Shown: positions 31,117 to 41,839 of the stretch, piece by piece
Layout of the letters: the number at the start of each line of letters is the position of its first letter
Position numbering within the stretch: the first letter of the stretch is position 1
DNA from: Diadophis punctatus similis
Taxonomy: Eukaryota; Chordata; Lepidosauria; Squamata; Dipsadidae
DNA length: 64,000 nt
NCBI GenBank assembly: GCA_023053685.1
Contig: JALIGW010000144.1
Location: 93,477-157,476 of the forward strand
Reading direction: 5' to 3'
Made by a program: the position numbers and the translations under genes
The notes under the pieces: model-generated
What the model saw: the letters and a program-made list of their open reading frames with translations, nothing else
What the model was told of the DNA's origin: nothing
Databases searched by the model: none

Positions 31117-31230
31117 CTGTTTAAGTGATTGTCTATTAGGATTCCAAGATCCCTCGTTACCACCTATTCTATACCTGTGCATTTGGTTTTTCTTGCCTAG
31201 GATAAACCTATGATGTCACCCCTAGTTCTT

Positions 31231-31375
31231 CTCCTTGTGAGACTAAGACATACCCAGTTCCTGCAACTGTTCTTTGTAGGTTTTAACCTCCAGTCTCCTA
31301 ACCACTTTTGTTGCTTTTCTCTGCACTCTTTCTAGAATCTCAACATTTTTCTTGTATTGTGGTGACCACAATTTT
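31231..31375 (-). mobile_element. CR1 fragment
   Basis: Second minus-strand CR1 piece: atgtcacccctagttcttct, ttgcttttctctgcactctt. Confidence 0.85.
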
Positions 31376-31455
31376 TAATGCATTCCTATTGGTGCTGCAG
31401 ATTTTGTTGGCTTATTGCAAACTCCATTTGAAGAGGCCCAATGATGGCTCTGAAC

Positions 31456-31657
31456 CAGGGGTGAAATTCAAAAATTTTCCCTACCGGTTCTGTGGCCGTG
31501 GCTTGGTGGGCGTGGCAGGGGAAGGATATTGCAAAATCTCCATTCCCACCCCACTCTGGGGCTAGCCAGAGATGGTATCTGCTGCTTCTCCAACCTACTT
31601 AAATTTTCCGCTACTGGTTCTCCAGAACCTGTTAGAACCTGCTGGATTTCACCCCTG
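31456..31657. mobile_element. hAT MITE, CAGGGGTGAAATTC family
   Basis: Ends CAGGGGTGAAATTC and GGATTTCACCCCTG. Flanking TCTGAAC is found on the left and, five bases beyond the right end, again, so the duplication is offset. Relatives at 47264 and 50590. Confidence 0.82.
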
Positions 31658-31955
31658 CGGGAGTCTGAACAGAGCTGGCCAGTAAAAACTTTATACTATA
31701 AAACACAAACCTAAAGAAGGCCTTTGAAGAACAATTGGCATACGGAAGGGGTGGGAAAGAGAAGATGAGGAGGAAAATCAGAGAGAGGTTCAGAAACTGC
31801 GACAGAACGAGCGAGGAGAACAGTGCAGGGCAAGTAGAGAAAACAGGTCACCGTATTCACAAAACACGCCGCCCCCCCAAGTAAGGAACTGGGATGTAAG
31901 TTCATGCAACATGCTAAATTTTATCGAAGGGGAAGACAGACAGAAGAAAGAAAAT

Positions 31956-31960
<5 letters not shown>
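31658..31960. other. Unassigned
   Basis: Purine-rich with no recognised repeat or domain. Confidence 0.3.
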
Positions 31961-32027
<67 letters not shown>

Positions 32028-32084
32028 GGGAAGGAGAAAGGGAAAGGGAAAGGGAAAGGGAAAGGGAAAGGGAAAGGGAAAGAA
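31961..32084. repeat. (GAAA)n and (GGGAAA)n microsatellites
   Basis: Seventeen or more GAAA units followed by seven or more GGGAAA units, at the tail side of the next LINE. Confidence 0.97.
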
Positions 32085-32570
32085 TAGAATAGAATTCTTT
32101 ATTGGCCAAGTGTGATTGGACACACAAGGAATTTGTCTTTGGTGCATATGCTCTCAGTGTACATAAAAGAAAAGATACTTTTGTCAAGAATGGTTGTCAT
32201 AGGGTTCAAGTAAGCAATCAGGAAACAATCAATATTAATATAAATCATAAGGATACAAGCAACAAGTTACAGTCATAAGTGGGAGGAGATAGGTGATAGG
32301 AACAATGAGAAGACTAATAGTAATAGTAATGCAGCCTTAGTGAATAATTTGACAGGGGAAAACCTGCTCTTGTGTCTAGTTGTTCTCGTGTGCAGTGCTC
32401 TATAGCATCATTTTGAGGGTAGGAGTTGAAACAGTTTGTGTCCAGGATGAGAGGGGTCTGTAAATATTTTCACTGCCCTCTTTTTGACTCGTGCAGTATA
32501 CAGGTCCTCAATGGAAGGCAGGTTGGCAGTAATTGTTTTTTCTGCAGTTCTGATTTTCTGCAGGGAAAGG
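32085..32570 (-). mobile_element. LINE 3' end, family D
   Basis: Starts agaatagaattctttattgg, ccaagtgtgattggacacac, and continues gaatttgtctttggtgcata. The same terminus occurs on the plus strand at 38200-38613. A non-LTR element with ttggccaataaa terminus; clade not resolved. Confidence 0.7.
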
Positions 32571-32589
32571 GAAAGGTCAGCCCCACTTT

Positions 32590-32746
32590 AACAGATTAAC
32601 AGAGTTGGAAGGGCCCTTGCTTGCAGGTCATCTAGTCCAACCCCCTGCCCAAGGCAGGAGACCCTATATCTGCCTCTACCTAGGATCGAACTCACAAGCT
32701 CCTGATTCTGATGCAAGAGCTCTACCTCTAGGCCACAGCAGCTGGG
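32590..32746 (-). mobile_element. CR1-tailed tRNA SINE
   Basis: Second copy of the 30971 family (gagttggaagggcccttgct, aggatcgaactcacaagctc, ctctaggccacagcagctg). Confidence 0.87.
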
Positions 32747-33499
32747 TTAATTCAGTATATTGTAAAACATCTGAAAACTTCTCAGCAGAAAGCAACATCT
32801 GGTCAAACTCGTATAAACAAAGGACCACAGGAAAAAAAACCGATTATTTAGTCTGTCTTCATTGTAGATGAAGATTCAAGAGAGAGAAGTGAGAGAAGGC
32901 AAGCCAAAAAACCCAACATTTAGGGAAGTATCAGGTGATGCTACGGATTTCTCTGATGTTCTGGTCCCTTTCCACGAAGTGGTGTTACACCAACTTCGCT
33001 CCTTGCAGCCCCCCTGGCTGTGTATAAAATCCATCTCTAATCTGAAAGAAGCATAGAGGAAGCAGAAGGAAGATGATGAAGAAGAAGAAGATGGGGACTG
33101 CAGGAAGAGAGAGTTCTTAACCTCTAATTCAAAGGCATCCGGAGTGGGATGCTTGTTCTTGGCATGCATGGGTTAAACTGTGTTTTTCCTTCCATCCCTT
33201 GAGTCACCATCAAAGCATCCATGTGTGGTCCCCATGCTCCAACTCATTGCTTTCCCCTCCCGCCATCGTCTCCAGAGATCCCGGTCATTTCAGACTGGAG
33301 TTTGGCAGATGGTTTGGGCGATGTGGAGCTCTTGGGGGGTCACTCCCAGGAGCTGGTGAATCAGTTGAGTTGGAAAAGAACTGATGCACACACTTTCTTG
33401 GGCATAGTCGAGAGCATCATGCCACCATGTTGTGTAAGCAGAAAAGAAAAGCAGAGAAGTTTGCTCAACCTCATCTGCTCTCTTTCCTTTGTTCTATCT
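32747..33499. other. Unassigned island
   Basis: No repeat recognised apart from the short gaagaagaagaag run at 33075. Frames are short. The longest frame (33221-34285) depends on the following CTTC repeat and is rejected. Confidence 0.3.
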
Positions 33500-34325
33500 T
33501 TTATTTCCTTCTCCTTCTCCTTCTCCTTCTCCTTCCTTCCTTCCTTCCTTCCTTCCTTCCTTCCTTCCTTCCTTCCTTCCTTCCTTCCTTCCTTCCTTCC
33601 TCTTCTCTTCTTTCTCTTTCTCTTTCTCTTTCTCTTTCTCTTTCTCCTTCTCCTTCACCCCTTCCTTCCTTCCTTCCTTCCTCTTCTCTTCTTTCTCCTT
33701 CTCCTTCTCCTTCACCCCTTCCTTCCTTCCTTCCTTCCTTCCTTCCTCTTCTTTTCTTTCTCCTTCTCCTTCACCCCTTCCTTCCTTCCTTCCTTCCTTC
33801 CTTCCTTCCTTCCTTCCTTCCTTCCTTCCTTCCTTCCTTCCTTCCTCCCTCTTCTCTTCTTTCTCCTCCTTCTCCTTCTCTTTCTCCTTCTCCTTCACCC
33901 CTTCCTTCCTTCCTTCCTTCCTTCCTTCCTTCCTTCCTTCCTTCCTTCCTTCCTTCCTTCCTTCCTTCCTTCCTTCCTTCCTCTTCTCTTCTCTTCTTTC
34001 TCTCTCTCCTTCTCCTTCTCCTTCTCCTTCTCCTTCTCCTTCTCCTTCTCCTTCTCCTTCTCCTTCTCCTTCCTTCCTTCCTCCCTCCCTCCCTCCCTCC
34101 CTTCCTTCCTTCTTTCCTCTTCTCCTTCTCCTTCACCCCTTCCTTCCTTCCTTCCTTCCTTCCTTCCTTCCTTCCTTCCTTCCTTCCTTCCTTCCTTCCT
34201 TCCTTCCTTCCTTCCTTCCTTCCTTCCCTTCCCTTCCCTTCCCTTCCCTTCCCTTCCCTTCCCTTCCCTTCCCTTCCCTTTCTGATTCTTCCCTCCTCTC
34301 TTCCCCTTCCTTCCTCTCTCCCTCT
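33500..34325. repeat. Polypyrimidine (CTTC)n / (CTTCTC)n tract
   Basis: About 825 bp of C/T. CTTC blocks alternate with TTCTCC blocks and a recurring ttcacccc spacer roughly every 60-130 bp, which suggests higher-order duplication. Confidence 0.97.
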
Positions 34326-34330
34326 CTCCT

Positions 34331-34470
34331 TAGAACGTAGAACAACTTTATTGTCACTTTGAATGTACACTTATCGGCATACATTAAAATGAAATTTCGT
34401 TGCATACAGCTCGCAAAGGGTCACCACCTCCACTACATAAACATGACAAAATAAATAAATACAAAATTAC
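34331..34470 (-). mobile_element. LINE 3' end fragment
   Basis: gaacaactttattgtcactt followed by aaaatgaaatttcgttgcat, the complement of an ...aatgacaataaag... LINE terminus. Related to, but distinct from, family D. Confidence 0.55.
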
Positions 34471-34557
34471 GCATATACCCTCATATGTTATATGACAGAG
34501 AAACAACCAAGTCTGGTTCAGATGTTCTCCTTCTCTTCTTTTATCTGCTAGCTGCAT

Positions 34558-34665
34558 CTTTTCCTTTCCTTTCCTTTCCTTTCCTTTCCTTTCCTTTCCT
34601 TTCCTTTCCTTTCCTTTCCTTTCCTTTCCTTTCCTTTCCTTCCTTCCTTCCTTCCTTCCTTTCTC
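34558..34665. repeat. (CCTTT)n microsatellite
   Basis: About seventeen TTTCC pentamers then CTTC units. Confidence 0.97.
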
Positions 34666-35154
34666 TTCCCCTTGGGTGAGATTACTTTCTTTGGATATTA
34701 TTTCTTTCTGGAAAATACATAACAATCCTTACAGCCAATTGTTCTGGCCAATCGATAGAAAAACTCATTGTCAGGCAAGGCACCATTCCCTATTTCAAAA
34801 AACCTAGTTCATTTAATACACTCCCATGTGAATTGTCTCTACGTACAGTATATGCATCATACAGTATTCTTTCTCCATTGCTTATTTCGGCAGGCTATTG
34901 TATGCTCTGAAGACGCAATCCTGCACTTTTCATCTCTCCTGAAATATTCTATAATGTCAAATTCTTCGTCCCTTCAAATCCATTGGCTTAAAAGGGGGGG
35001 AAATGTGTGTTTGCACCTTGCCACGTTCTCTTCACTCGTTTCCTTCAAAGCAAATGTTTCCATGAAGTGCCAGATCTTGTTTGGCAAACGAAGCCTCATC
35101 GTTTACTGCTCACCAATTAAATAGAAAGGGAAAAGGGAAAATTAACGTACAAAT
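34666..35154. other. Unassigned island
   Basis: Non-repetitive mixed sequence. The 118-codon frame 34768-35124 has no recognised domain. Possible conserved noncoding DNA. Confidence 0.35.
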
Positions 35155-35785
35155 CAGGGGCGGGTTCCTAATTTTTTTACTACCACACCAATAAGCGTGG
35201 CTTATTTTGTGGGTGTGGCTTGCCAGCCATGTGACCGGGTGGGCGTGGGCCTCAGGAGCTTGGCAGCGGCCGGAGAAGTGGGGGGCCATTGCCCCCCCGC
35301 AACGCAGCCCCCCGCAGCGGGAGCAGCAAGACCGCGGCAGCGTTTCTTCTAGGAGGCTCCGGCCGGCCTGAATGCTTCTCTCCATTCAATGATCCTAGGC
35401 TCCTGCCGCCCGTTCCCCCTCCCCTCAGCAGCTCGAGAAGCCTCGAACGTGAGAAAATGCCTGGGATCATCACCGTGCGTTCGTGGCTTCTCGGACTGCT
35501 GAAGGGAGGGGAATGTAAATAGCTCCTGCCGCCCATTCTTTCAGCGTCTCACGCGCTCCCTCAGCCATCCTCCCCTGCTTGGACTCACTGTGGGGTAGGA
35601 AGGCAGTGCATGTGCAGTGCCGGAAACTCGGCTTCTGGGCATGCGCAGAAGAAATTTTTTTTTAAATTTTTTTTTAAAATGGCGGCACCCAGGCACCGGC
35701 AACCGACCGCACCAGTACTGTGATGTCACCAGCTAGCTGCTACCGGTGCTATAGAGTGGACCGCACCAGTAGGAACCTACCACTG
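35155..35785. mobile_element. hAT MITE, long CAGGGGTGGGTTCCTA family
   Basis: CAGGGGCGGGTTCCTAA...GTAGGAACCTACCACTG, 631 bp, perfect 8-bp duplication GTACAAAT on both sides. Confidence 0.96.
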
Positions 35786-35889
35786 GTACAAATGCATAGC
35801 CAATGACTACAAAAAGAAAATTAAAGGGCCCAATCTTTTGTCTCCATTGATTCAGCTTTCCTTCACTAATCTTTCAGAGCTGGAGATCA

Positions 35890-36450
35890 TAATGTGATAC
35901 TTCACAAGAAGAGTATTACATTCCTCTGTTCACAACAGAATTCCTTATGAAACCAGACTTGAAATTTTGGGACTTCAAAATTTAGAACTCCGCCGCCTTC
36001 GATCTGACCTAAGTGTAGCTCACAAAATTATCCGCCTCAATGTCCTACCCGTTAACGACTATTTCAGCTTCAACCGCAATAATACACGAGCTCATAATAG
36101 ATACAAACTTAATGTAAACTGCTCCAGACTTGATTGCAAAAAATTTGACTTCAACAACAGAGTGGTCAATGCCTGGAACACTTTACCTGACTCAGTAGTT
36201 TCTTCCCCAAACCCCAAAAACTTCAACCTCAGATTATCTACCATTGAACTCACCCCATTCCTAGGAGGTCGGTAAGGGGCGTGCATAAGCGCACAATCAT
36301 GCCTACCGTTCCTGTCCTAATGTACCCATATATTCATACCTCTTTTACTCTTATTCATGCTTGTACTGTTACATATATATTCAATCATGTTTTACTGTTT
36401 ATACTTTGCTTATAATCATAGATGCTTGACAAATAAACAAATACAAATAA
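35890..36450 (+). mobile_element. LINE-B 3' end
   Basis: Frame 35967-36275 (102 aa): LELRRLRSDLSVAHKIIRLN, LPVNDYFSFN and the closing NPKNFNLRLSTIELTPFLGG. Then ggggcgtgcataagcgcaca and the acaaataaacaaatac tail. Confidence 0.92.
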
Positions 36451-36454
36451 TATG

Positions 36455-36515
36455 AATAAGAATCAGAATCAAAATAGAGCTGGAAGGGACCTTGGAGGTC
36501 TTCTAATCCATGACT
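36455..36515 (-). mobile_element. CR1 3'-terminal scrap
   Basis: agagctggaagggaccttgg, aggtcttctaatcc. Confidence 0.7.
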
Positions 36516-36541
36516 TTTAATCTAGTGATGATAAGAAAATC

Positions 36542-36748
36542 ATTTTCAGGAAGGAGTTCTGGATTCAAATCATTTTCAAAAAGGATTTGGGGATTCAAAC
36601 CACTTTCAAAAAACATTTCTGAATTCAGACCGTTTTCAAAAAGGATTTCTAGGTTCAAACCATTTTAAAAAATATTTCCAGGTTCAAACCACTTTCATAA
36701 AGGATTTCTGGGTTCAAGCCATTTTTAGAAAGGATATCTGGGTTGTGC
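36542..36748. repeat. 30-bp minisatellite, seven units
   Basis: Units begin at 36542, 36572, 36602, 36632, 36662, 36691 and 36721, each of the form attttcaaaaaggatttctg followed by ggttcaaacc. One unit is 29 bp. Divergence between units is moderate, so the array is old. No relation to any other repeat here. Confidence 0.93.
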
Positions 36749-37087
36749 TTTAAGTCCCCAATATTTGTGTACAAACCACATGCAGTGTTCATTCAGTGAA
36801 AGGCCACTCTTTTACAAAGCTGCCCAAATATAAAATACTTGTTTCACTCACGGAGGAAACAATGCAAAGAACACAGAAAGGCCTCGTGAATTAAAAATGA
36901 CTGTAAGTTCGACACTGCTTGGGTACCCAGTCTGGTGTGTACTTCAATCTGGGTGCAAAGGTCGTTTTCTGTTTAAAATGCAAACTCCAGAAATCGCTGA
37001 CAATCTGCTGTCACTACCTACAATGGACCCCAATCAAGATGCAAGGACTGCCAATAAACATGGAATAAAGTATAAATATAACAAATA
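36749..37087. other. Unassigned stretch
   Basis: No recognised repeat. The 97-codon frame 36897-37190 runs into LINE-B and is not supported. Confidence 0.3.
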
Positions 37088-37600
37088 CGAGAAGTGTCCT
37101 CCACTCCTCTGCTCGCAACAGAATACCTTATGTCACCAGGCTGAAAATTTTGGGCTTAGACAACTTAGAACTACGCCGCCTTTGGTCTGACTTAAGCGTA
37201 ATACACAAAATTATCTGCTACAATGTCCTACCCGTCAATGACTACTTCAACTTCAACCGCAACAACACACGAGCAAACAATAGATACAAACTTAATGTAA
37301 AGCGCTCCAAACTCAACTGCAGAAAATACGACTTCAGCAACAGAGTGGTCAATGCCTGGAATGCACTACCTGACTCTGTGGTTTCTTCCCCAAACCCCAA
37401 AAACTTTAACCTTAGACTGTCTACAGTCAACCTCTCCCCGTTTCTAAGAGGTCTATAAGGGGCGTGCATAGGCGCACCATCGTGCCTACCATCCCTGTCC
37501 TAATATTCCCTTTTATTCGTCTCCATTTCCTGTATTCATAATCATGTTTATACTTATATGTGTTAAGCTTGACAAATAAATAAAAAAAATAAAAAATAAA
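37088..37600 (+). mobile_element. LINE-B 3' end
   Basis: Frame 37150-37458 (102 aa) LGLDNLELRRL-type start through LPVNDYFNFN to LSTVNLSPFLRGL. 3' UTR ends ttgacaaataaataaa. Confidence 0.93.
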
Positions 37601-37724
37601 TTGTGAACAGATTTGCAGGTTTAACATTTCCTCTGATCTATGGGCAATATTGTGCCCAAATCAATCATAGGAAATTAAAATCAACTCACGATTTTTCTGT
37701 CTTTAACAGAATTGAGACAGATTA

Positions 37725-38125
37725 CAGGTAGTCCTTGACTTACAACCACAACTGAGCCCAACATTTCTGTTGCTAAGCGAGACATTTGTTCAGTGAGGTT
37801 TGCCACATTTTACGACCGTTCTTGCCACAGTTATTAAGTGAATCACTGCAGTTGTTCAGTTAGTAACATGGTTGTTAAGTGAACCTGGCTTTCCCGTTGA
37901 CTTTGCTGGTCAGAAGGTCACAAAACATGGTCACATGACCCCGGGACATTGCAACCGTCATAAATGCATGCCAGTTGCCAAGCTTCCGAATTTTGATCAT
38001 TTGATCATGAGGATGCTGCAATTGTCATTAAGTGTGAAAAATGGTCATACATTACTTTTTTTCAGTTCTGCTATAATTTTGAACGATCACTAAATAAATT
38101 ATGGTAAGTCCCAGGACAACCTGTA
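37725..38125. mobile_element. Mariner-type MITE, full length
   Basis: TA-CAGGTAGTCCTTGACTTAC at the left and gtaagtcccaggacaacctg-TA at the right. Body in consensus order. Confidence 0.9.
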
Positions 38126-38199
38126 ACTAATTTAACTTAACTTTATCTTTGATTAACTAATTAATTAATCAATTGATTAGTGTTATAATGCTGATGGTA

Positions 38200-38613
38200 A
38201 GATGATAATCCCCCTTTTTCTACAATGCTTTATTCTATTTACTAATTCTATTTCCTATTTATTTTAATTTCTATTTACTTTATTCTATTTACTATTTACT
38301 AAGACTATTACTATTCTTCTTCTCATCCTTCCTATTACCTATCTCCTTTTCTACTTATGACTACAACTTTGTTGCTTGTATCTTTATGATTTATATTGTT
38401 TTATTTAATTTCCTAGTATGATTTATGTTGATTGCTTATTTAGTATCCTATGACTATCACTAAGTGTTGACTCTTATGGTTCGTGATGAATGTATTTATG
38501 ATGATTATGGTCATGATTTATCACTTATATCTTTTATGTACAGTGAGAGCTTATGCACCGAAGACAAATTCCTTGTGTGTCCAATCACACTTGGCCAATA
38601 AACAATTCTGTAT
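38200..38613 (+). mobile_element. LINE 3' end, family D
   Basis: Plus-strand counterpart of 32085: tatgcaccgaagacaaattc, ccttgtgtgtccaatcacac, ttggccaataaacaattctg. Upstream (38220-38500) is AT-rich 3' UTR. Confidence 0.72.
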
Positions 38614-38770
38614 TATGTTGTATTGTATTGTATTGTATTGTATTGTATTGTATTGTATTGTATTGTATTGTATTGTATTGTATTGTATTGTATTGTATTG
38701 TATTGTATTGTATTGTATTGTATTCCATTCCATTCCATTCCATTCCATTCCATTCCATTCCATTCCATTC
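38614..38770. repeat. (TATTG)n-(CATTC)n pentanucleotide array
   Basis: About twenty TATTG units switch to about eleven CATTC units directly behind the family-D LINE tail. Confidence 0.97.
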
Positions 38771-39404
38771 TATTCTTCTTTTACAGTTAATGGACACCAG
38801 TTTCATGAAGCTGTACCCATCCACTTATGTACACAAAGGTTAAATTTCAAACTCAGATCCGCAAGGATTCACCAGTGCATAAAAGTGCTAAAAAAAAAGA
38901 GAGGCAAATAACATGATAGATGGCCTTTTTTTGCAGGACAATGTGTCATAAACAGCTACTCAGAGAACTGTGTACTGACAAGTCGGTATCCTATTAAATT
39001 TTTATGGACAAACATCATGAAGGGAAGGAAAGATGAGCAATTCTCTAAAATCGCCCTCACGTCATGAGAATTCAGATTGCCTTTATGCAGACAGAGATCT
39101 CGGTCCACGTCCTGGATGGAGAATTTTGATGAGCAGCTTGTCAAGTTGACAGCCGATATAAATCCCTTTCTCTGTTTCCTTCTCCCTCTCTCCCCTCCCT
39201 CTCTCTTTTAAGAATCAACTTTTACAATATAAAAACGTTGAAAGAGTCAACCTTTATTGGCAAACACCCCAGAAACAACAACTGACAATGAACTTTTCCA
39301 AATCAATCCTTGGAGTAACTCAGATTTTTCAACTCAGGAAATGTTTCTACTTTTTATAGGAAGGAAATCCCTTTTCTTCTGGAGATGAGCGGTTTTCACC
39401 TATT
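38771..39404. other. Unassigned stretch
   Basis: No repeat recognised except a CTCTCC run at 39185. 38960-39170 is non-repetitive. A TTTATT at about 39252 could be a minus-strand LTR signal but no ends were found. Confidence 0.3.
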
Positions 39405-39555
39405 AATTGTTCTCAGTGAATAATTGTTCTCATTCTTAGGGAATTTCTCTTTCGTTCTAGCTTGGACATTTCTTTAATGATCTTCCACCCGTTACTTCTT
39501 GTCCTGCCCTCAGGTGCTTTGGAGAATAGGTTGACACCTTCTTCTCTGTGATAGC

Positions 39556-39912
39556 CAGTGGTGGCATTCAGCCGGTTTGGACCAGTTCGGGCGAACCGGT
39601 AGTGGCCATTTTGAGCAGTTCGGAAAACCAGCAAATACCACCTCTGGTTGGCCCTGCCTTCCCGCCCCTGCCATTCCCTGTCCTATATTCCCCCTTTTTT
39701 ACCTCAGCTGATTCGCGCGGCAGAGCGGATTGCTGCGCCTCAGCTGAGCTAAACAGCAGCTCAGCTCACCAGCTCTGACACCGAGGGCGGTCTTTGAATG
39801 CTGCCATGTTTTCAAGCCACGTATGCGAGCCAAGCGCATGCGCGGAAGGTTCTGCGTGCACGCTCACATTTTTGGTGCTGCTGGTAGATAAATTATGTGA
39901 ATCCCACCCCTG
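39556..39912. mobile_element. hAT MITE in CR1
   Basis: CAGTGGTGGCATTCAGCC...GAATCCCACCCCTG; flanks GTGATAGC and GTGACAGC (7 of 8). GCGCATGCGC at 39834-39843. Confidence 0.9.
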
Positions 39913-39980
39913 GTGACAGCCCCTCAAGTACTGAAGACTTCTATCATGTACTCCTACTCCTTCTCTTTGTTACATTAGAC

Positions 39981-40229
39981 CAAGGGTCGGCAACCCGCGG
40001 TTCTGGAACCACATGTGGGTCTTTCATCCCTCTACTGCGGCTCCCTGTTGCCGGTTGGCTCCACAATTGATAGGGCTTTCGGTTAGGACAGGTAGAGGAA
40101 AAAGGATGCCGCACTAGGAGGAGACTCTATGGTGGAGGAACCGGACTTCTGGTCAGCTCCAGAATTGAACGGGGGGCTTCCGGTTAGGACCTTTGTGGCT
40201 CTTTGAGTGTTTAAGGTTGCCGACCCCTG
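39981..40229. mobile_element. hAT MITE, CAGGGGTCGGCAACC family
   Basis: CAAGGGTCGGCAACC...GGTTGCCGACCCCTG inverted ends. Flanks CATTAGAC and GACTAGAC (6 of 8). Related at its ends to 60965. Confidence 0.88.
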
Positions 40230-40285
40230 GACTAGACATACCTAGTTCATCGTACATCCTACCTTCCAGACCGCCTGATCATCTT

Positions 40286-40880
40286 TGTATATAACCCACT
40301 GGACTATAAATCATCCACACAAGTTGGGTCAAGCCAACATGCTAAACTGAAAATGGAAATTAGGATTACAAAACAGCCTGGTATAAAAAAAATTGCCACA
40401 TTAAAAACAAGACATATTTTCTTCTCTATGACTGCTAGGAAGATACTATTCCACTAGACTGCTACATAAAGGGGGTAAGTTTGCGTATATAGTTCTGGGT
40501 CGAAGGCTTAAAAATGAAATCAAACGGAGAAATGGAGTCTTGACAGACGCTAAAGGATAACGCCTTTTATGCCGTTCAACATTTGGATAAATTATTCCAA
40601 AGTCAGCATTTAGCCCCATTCTCCCCCCCCCCAATAATTGCTATTAATGAGAACAAAATGGGAGATGTGAACAGAGGGAAGGCGTTTTGACAAGATAAAT
40701 AGCATATGGGTGCCGTTGTCAGCGGCAGACATCTTGTTTGTATCACGGAATGGCAGGAAGGGTGGGGTTGAGTGGGATGTGAACAGGGGAAGAAGCAATA
40801 GGAACATGGTCTCATTAAGGATTACTGGAGAGATTAAACGTGAATGTTGCTCAGCGCCATGGAGGCAGAAGCATTCGCGT
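40286..40880. other. Candidate conserved noncoding island
   Basis: 40560-40880 is non-repetitive (ggataaattattccaaagtc, ccaataattgctattaatga, tctcattaaggattactgg), lacks ORFs with domains, and has homeodomain-type ATTA cores. Confidence 0.4.
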
Positions 40881-41450
40881 TGGCATTTATTTATTTTATT
40901 TGTTTGTTTGTTTGTTTATTTATTTCTGCCCTTTATTATTTTTAGAAACAACTCAAGGCAGCAAACGTATTTAATGCTCCTTCTATTTTGTCCACAACAA
41001 TAACCCTGTGAGGTGGACTGGGCTAAGAGATAGGGACTGGCCCGAAGTTACCCAGCTGGCTTTCATGCCTAGGGTAGGACTAGAACTCTCCATCTCCTGG
41101 TGATTGGCCCAAGGTCACTCAGTTGGCTTTCATGCCTAAGGCGGGACTTGAACTCACAGTCTCTTGGTGATTGGGCCAAATTGGCTTTCATGCCTAAAAC
41201 GGGACTAGAATTCACAGTCTTCTAGTGATTGGCTCAAAGACATACAGCTGGCTTTCATGCCTAAGGTGGGACTAGAACTCACCCCCTCCTAGTGATCGGT
41301 CCAAAGTCACCAAGCAGTTTTCATGCCTAAGCCAGGACCAGAATTCTCAGTCTCCTGCTGATTGGCCCAAAGTCACCCAACTGTCTTTCATGCCCAAGGC
41401 AGAACTAGAACTCTCAGTCTCCTGGAGGTCAGCCCAAACTCACCCAACTG
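40881..41450 (-). mobile_element. SINE-related locus with six tandem 67-bp units
   Basis: 40881-41030 is a LINE-like 3' end (TTTATTTATT tail, aataaccctgtgaggtggac). 41030-41450 holds units beginning ctttcatgcc at 41060, 41127, 41185, 41252, 41318 and 41385 (spacing 67, 58, 67, 66, 67). Each has gggactagaactca, which on the minus strand is a B-box-like gagttctagtccc. Confidence 0.85.
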
Positions 41451-41730
41451 CAACACCCCCATGGTCACATGATCAAAATTCGGATGCTTGGTAACTGGCA
41501 TGTATTTATGACGGTTGCAGTGTCCCGGGGTCATGTGATCCCCTTTTGACAAGCAAAGTCAATGGGGAAGCCTGATTCGCTTAACATCTGTGTCACCAAC
41601 TTATCCCCTGCACTGATTCGCTTAACTGTGGCACGAAAGGTCGTAAAATGGGGCAAAATTCCTTTAATCACTGTCTGGCTTAGCAATGGGCCCAATTGTG
41701 ATCAGACGTCAAGCACTACCCGTATTTTAC
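41451..41730. mobile_element. Mariner-type MITE, partial
   Basis: cacccccatggtcacatgat, gacggttgcagtgtcccggg, cgcttaactgtggcacgaaa, ending caagcactacccgta. The left third is missing. Confidence 0.82.
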
Positions 41731-41839
41731 TCACAAAAAACTACTCAGTGCCATATATTTGCTCACAATGCAGAGATATCTTTTCAACTTCCTTCCCTGT
41801 GGACTTCTAATTTTTGTGTGCATGGAATATGGGGAAAGC

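Larger units (their letters stand above)
29967..31230 (-). mobile_element. Long CR1 copy split by a hAT and a SINE
   Basis: 29967-30246, 30618-30970 and 31117-31230 form one minus-strand CR1, the longest in the window (tail gagttggaagggacc to gattccaagatccctcgtta). It retains the upstream segment ttggcggctgctgcacactg. Frames are disrupted. Confidence 0.93.
39405..40285 (-). mobile_element. CR1 LINE split by two hAT MITEs
   Basis: 39405-39555, 39913-39980 and 40230-40285 join into one minus-strand CR1 (tcttccacccgttacttctt, agcccctcaagtactgaaga, actagacatacctagttcat). Confidence 0.9.

Noticed and set aside
33221..34285. 354-codon open frame
   Set aside because: It runs almost entirely through (CTTC)n and translates to FLPSFLPS; all three frames are open because the repeat lacks stop codons.
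34768..35124. 118-codon frame as a possible exon
   Set aside because: No domain, no convincing splice sites, and composition matches surrounding noncoding DNA.
36542..36748. CRISPR-like spacing
   Set aside because: Units are contiguous with no unique spacers and the genome is eukaryotic.
41060..41450. Possible CRISPR array
   Set aside because: 67-bp units are directly joined and diverged; they are SINE-derived.
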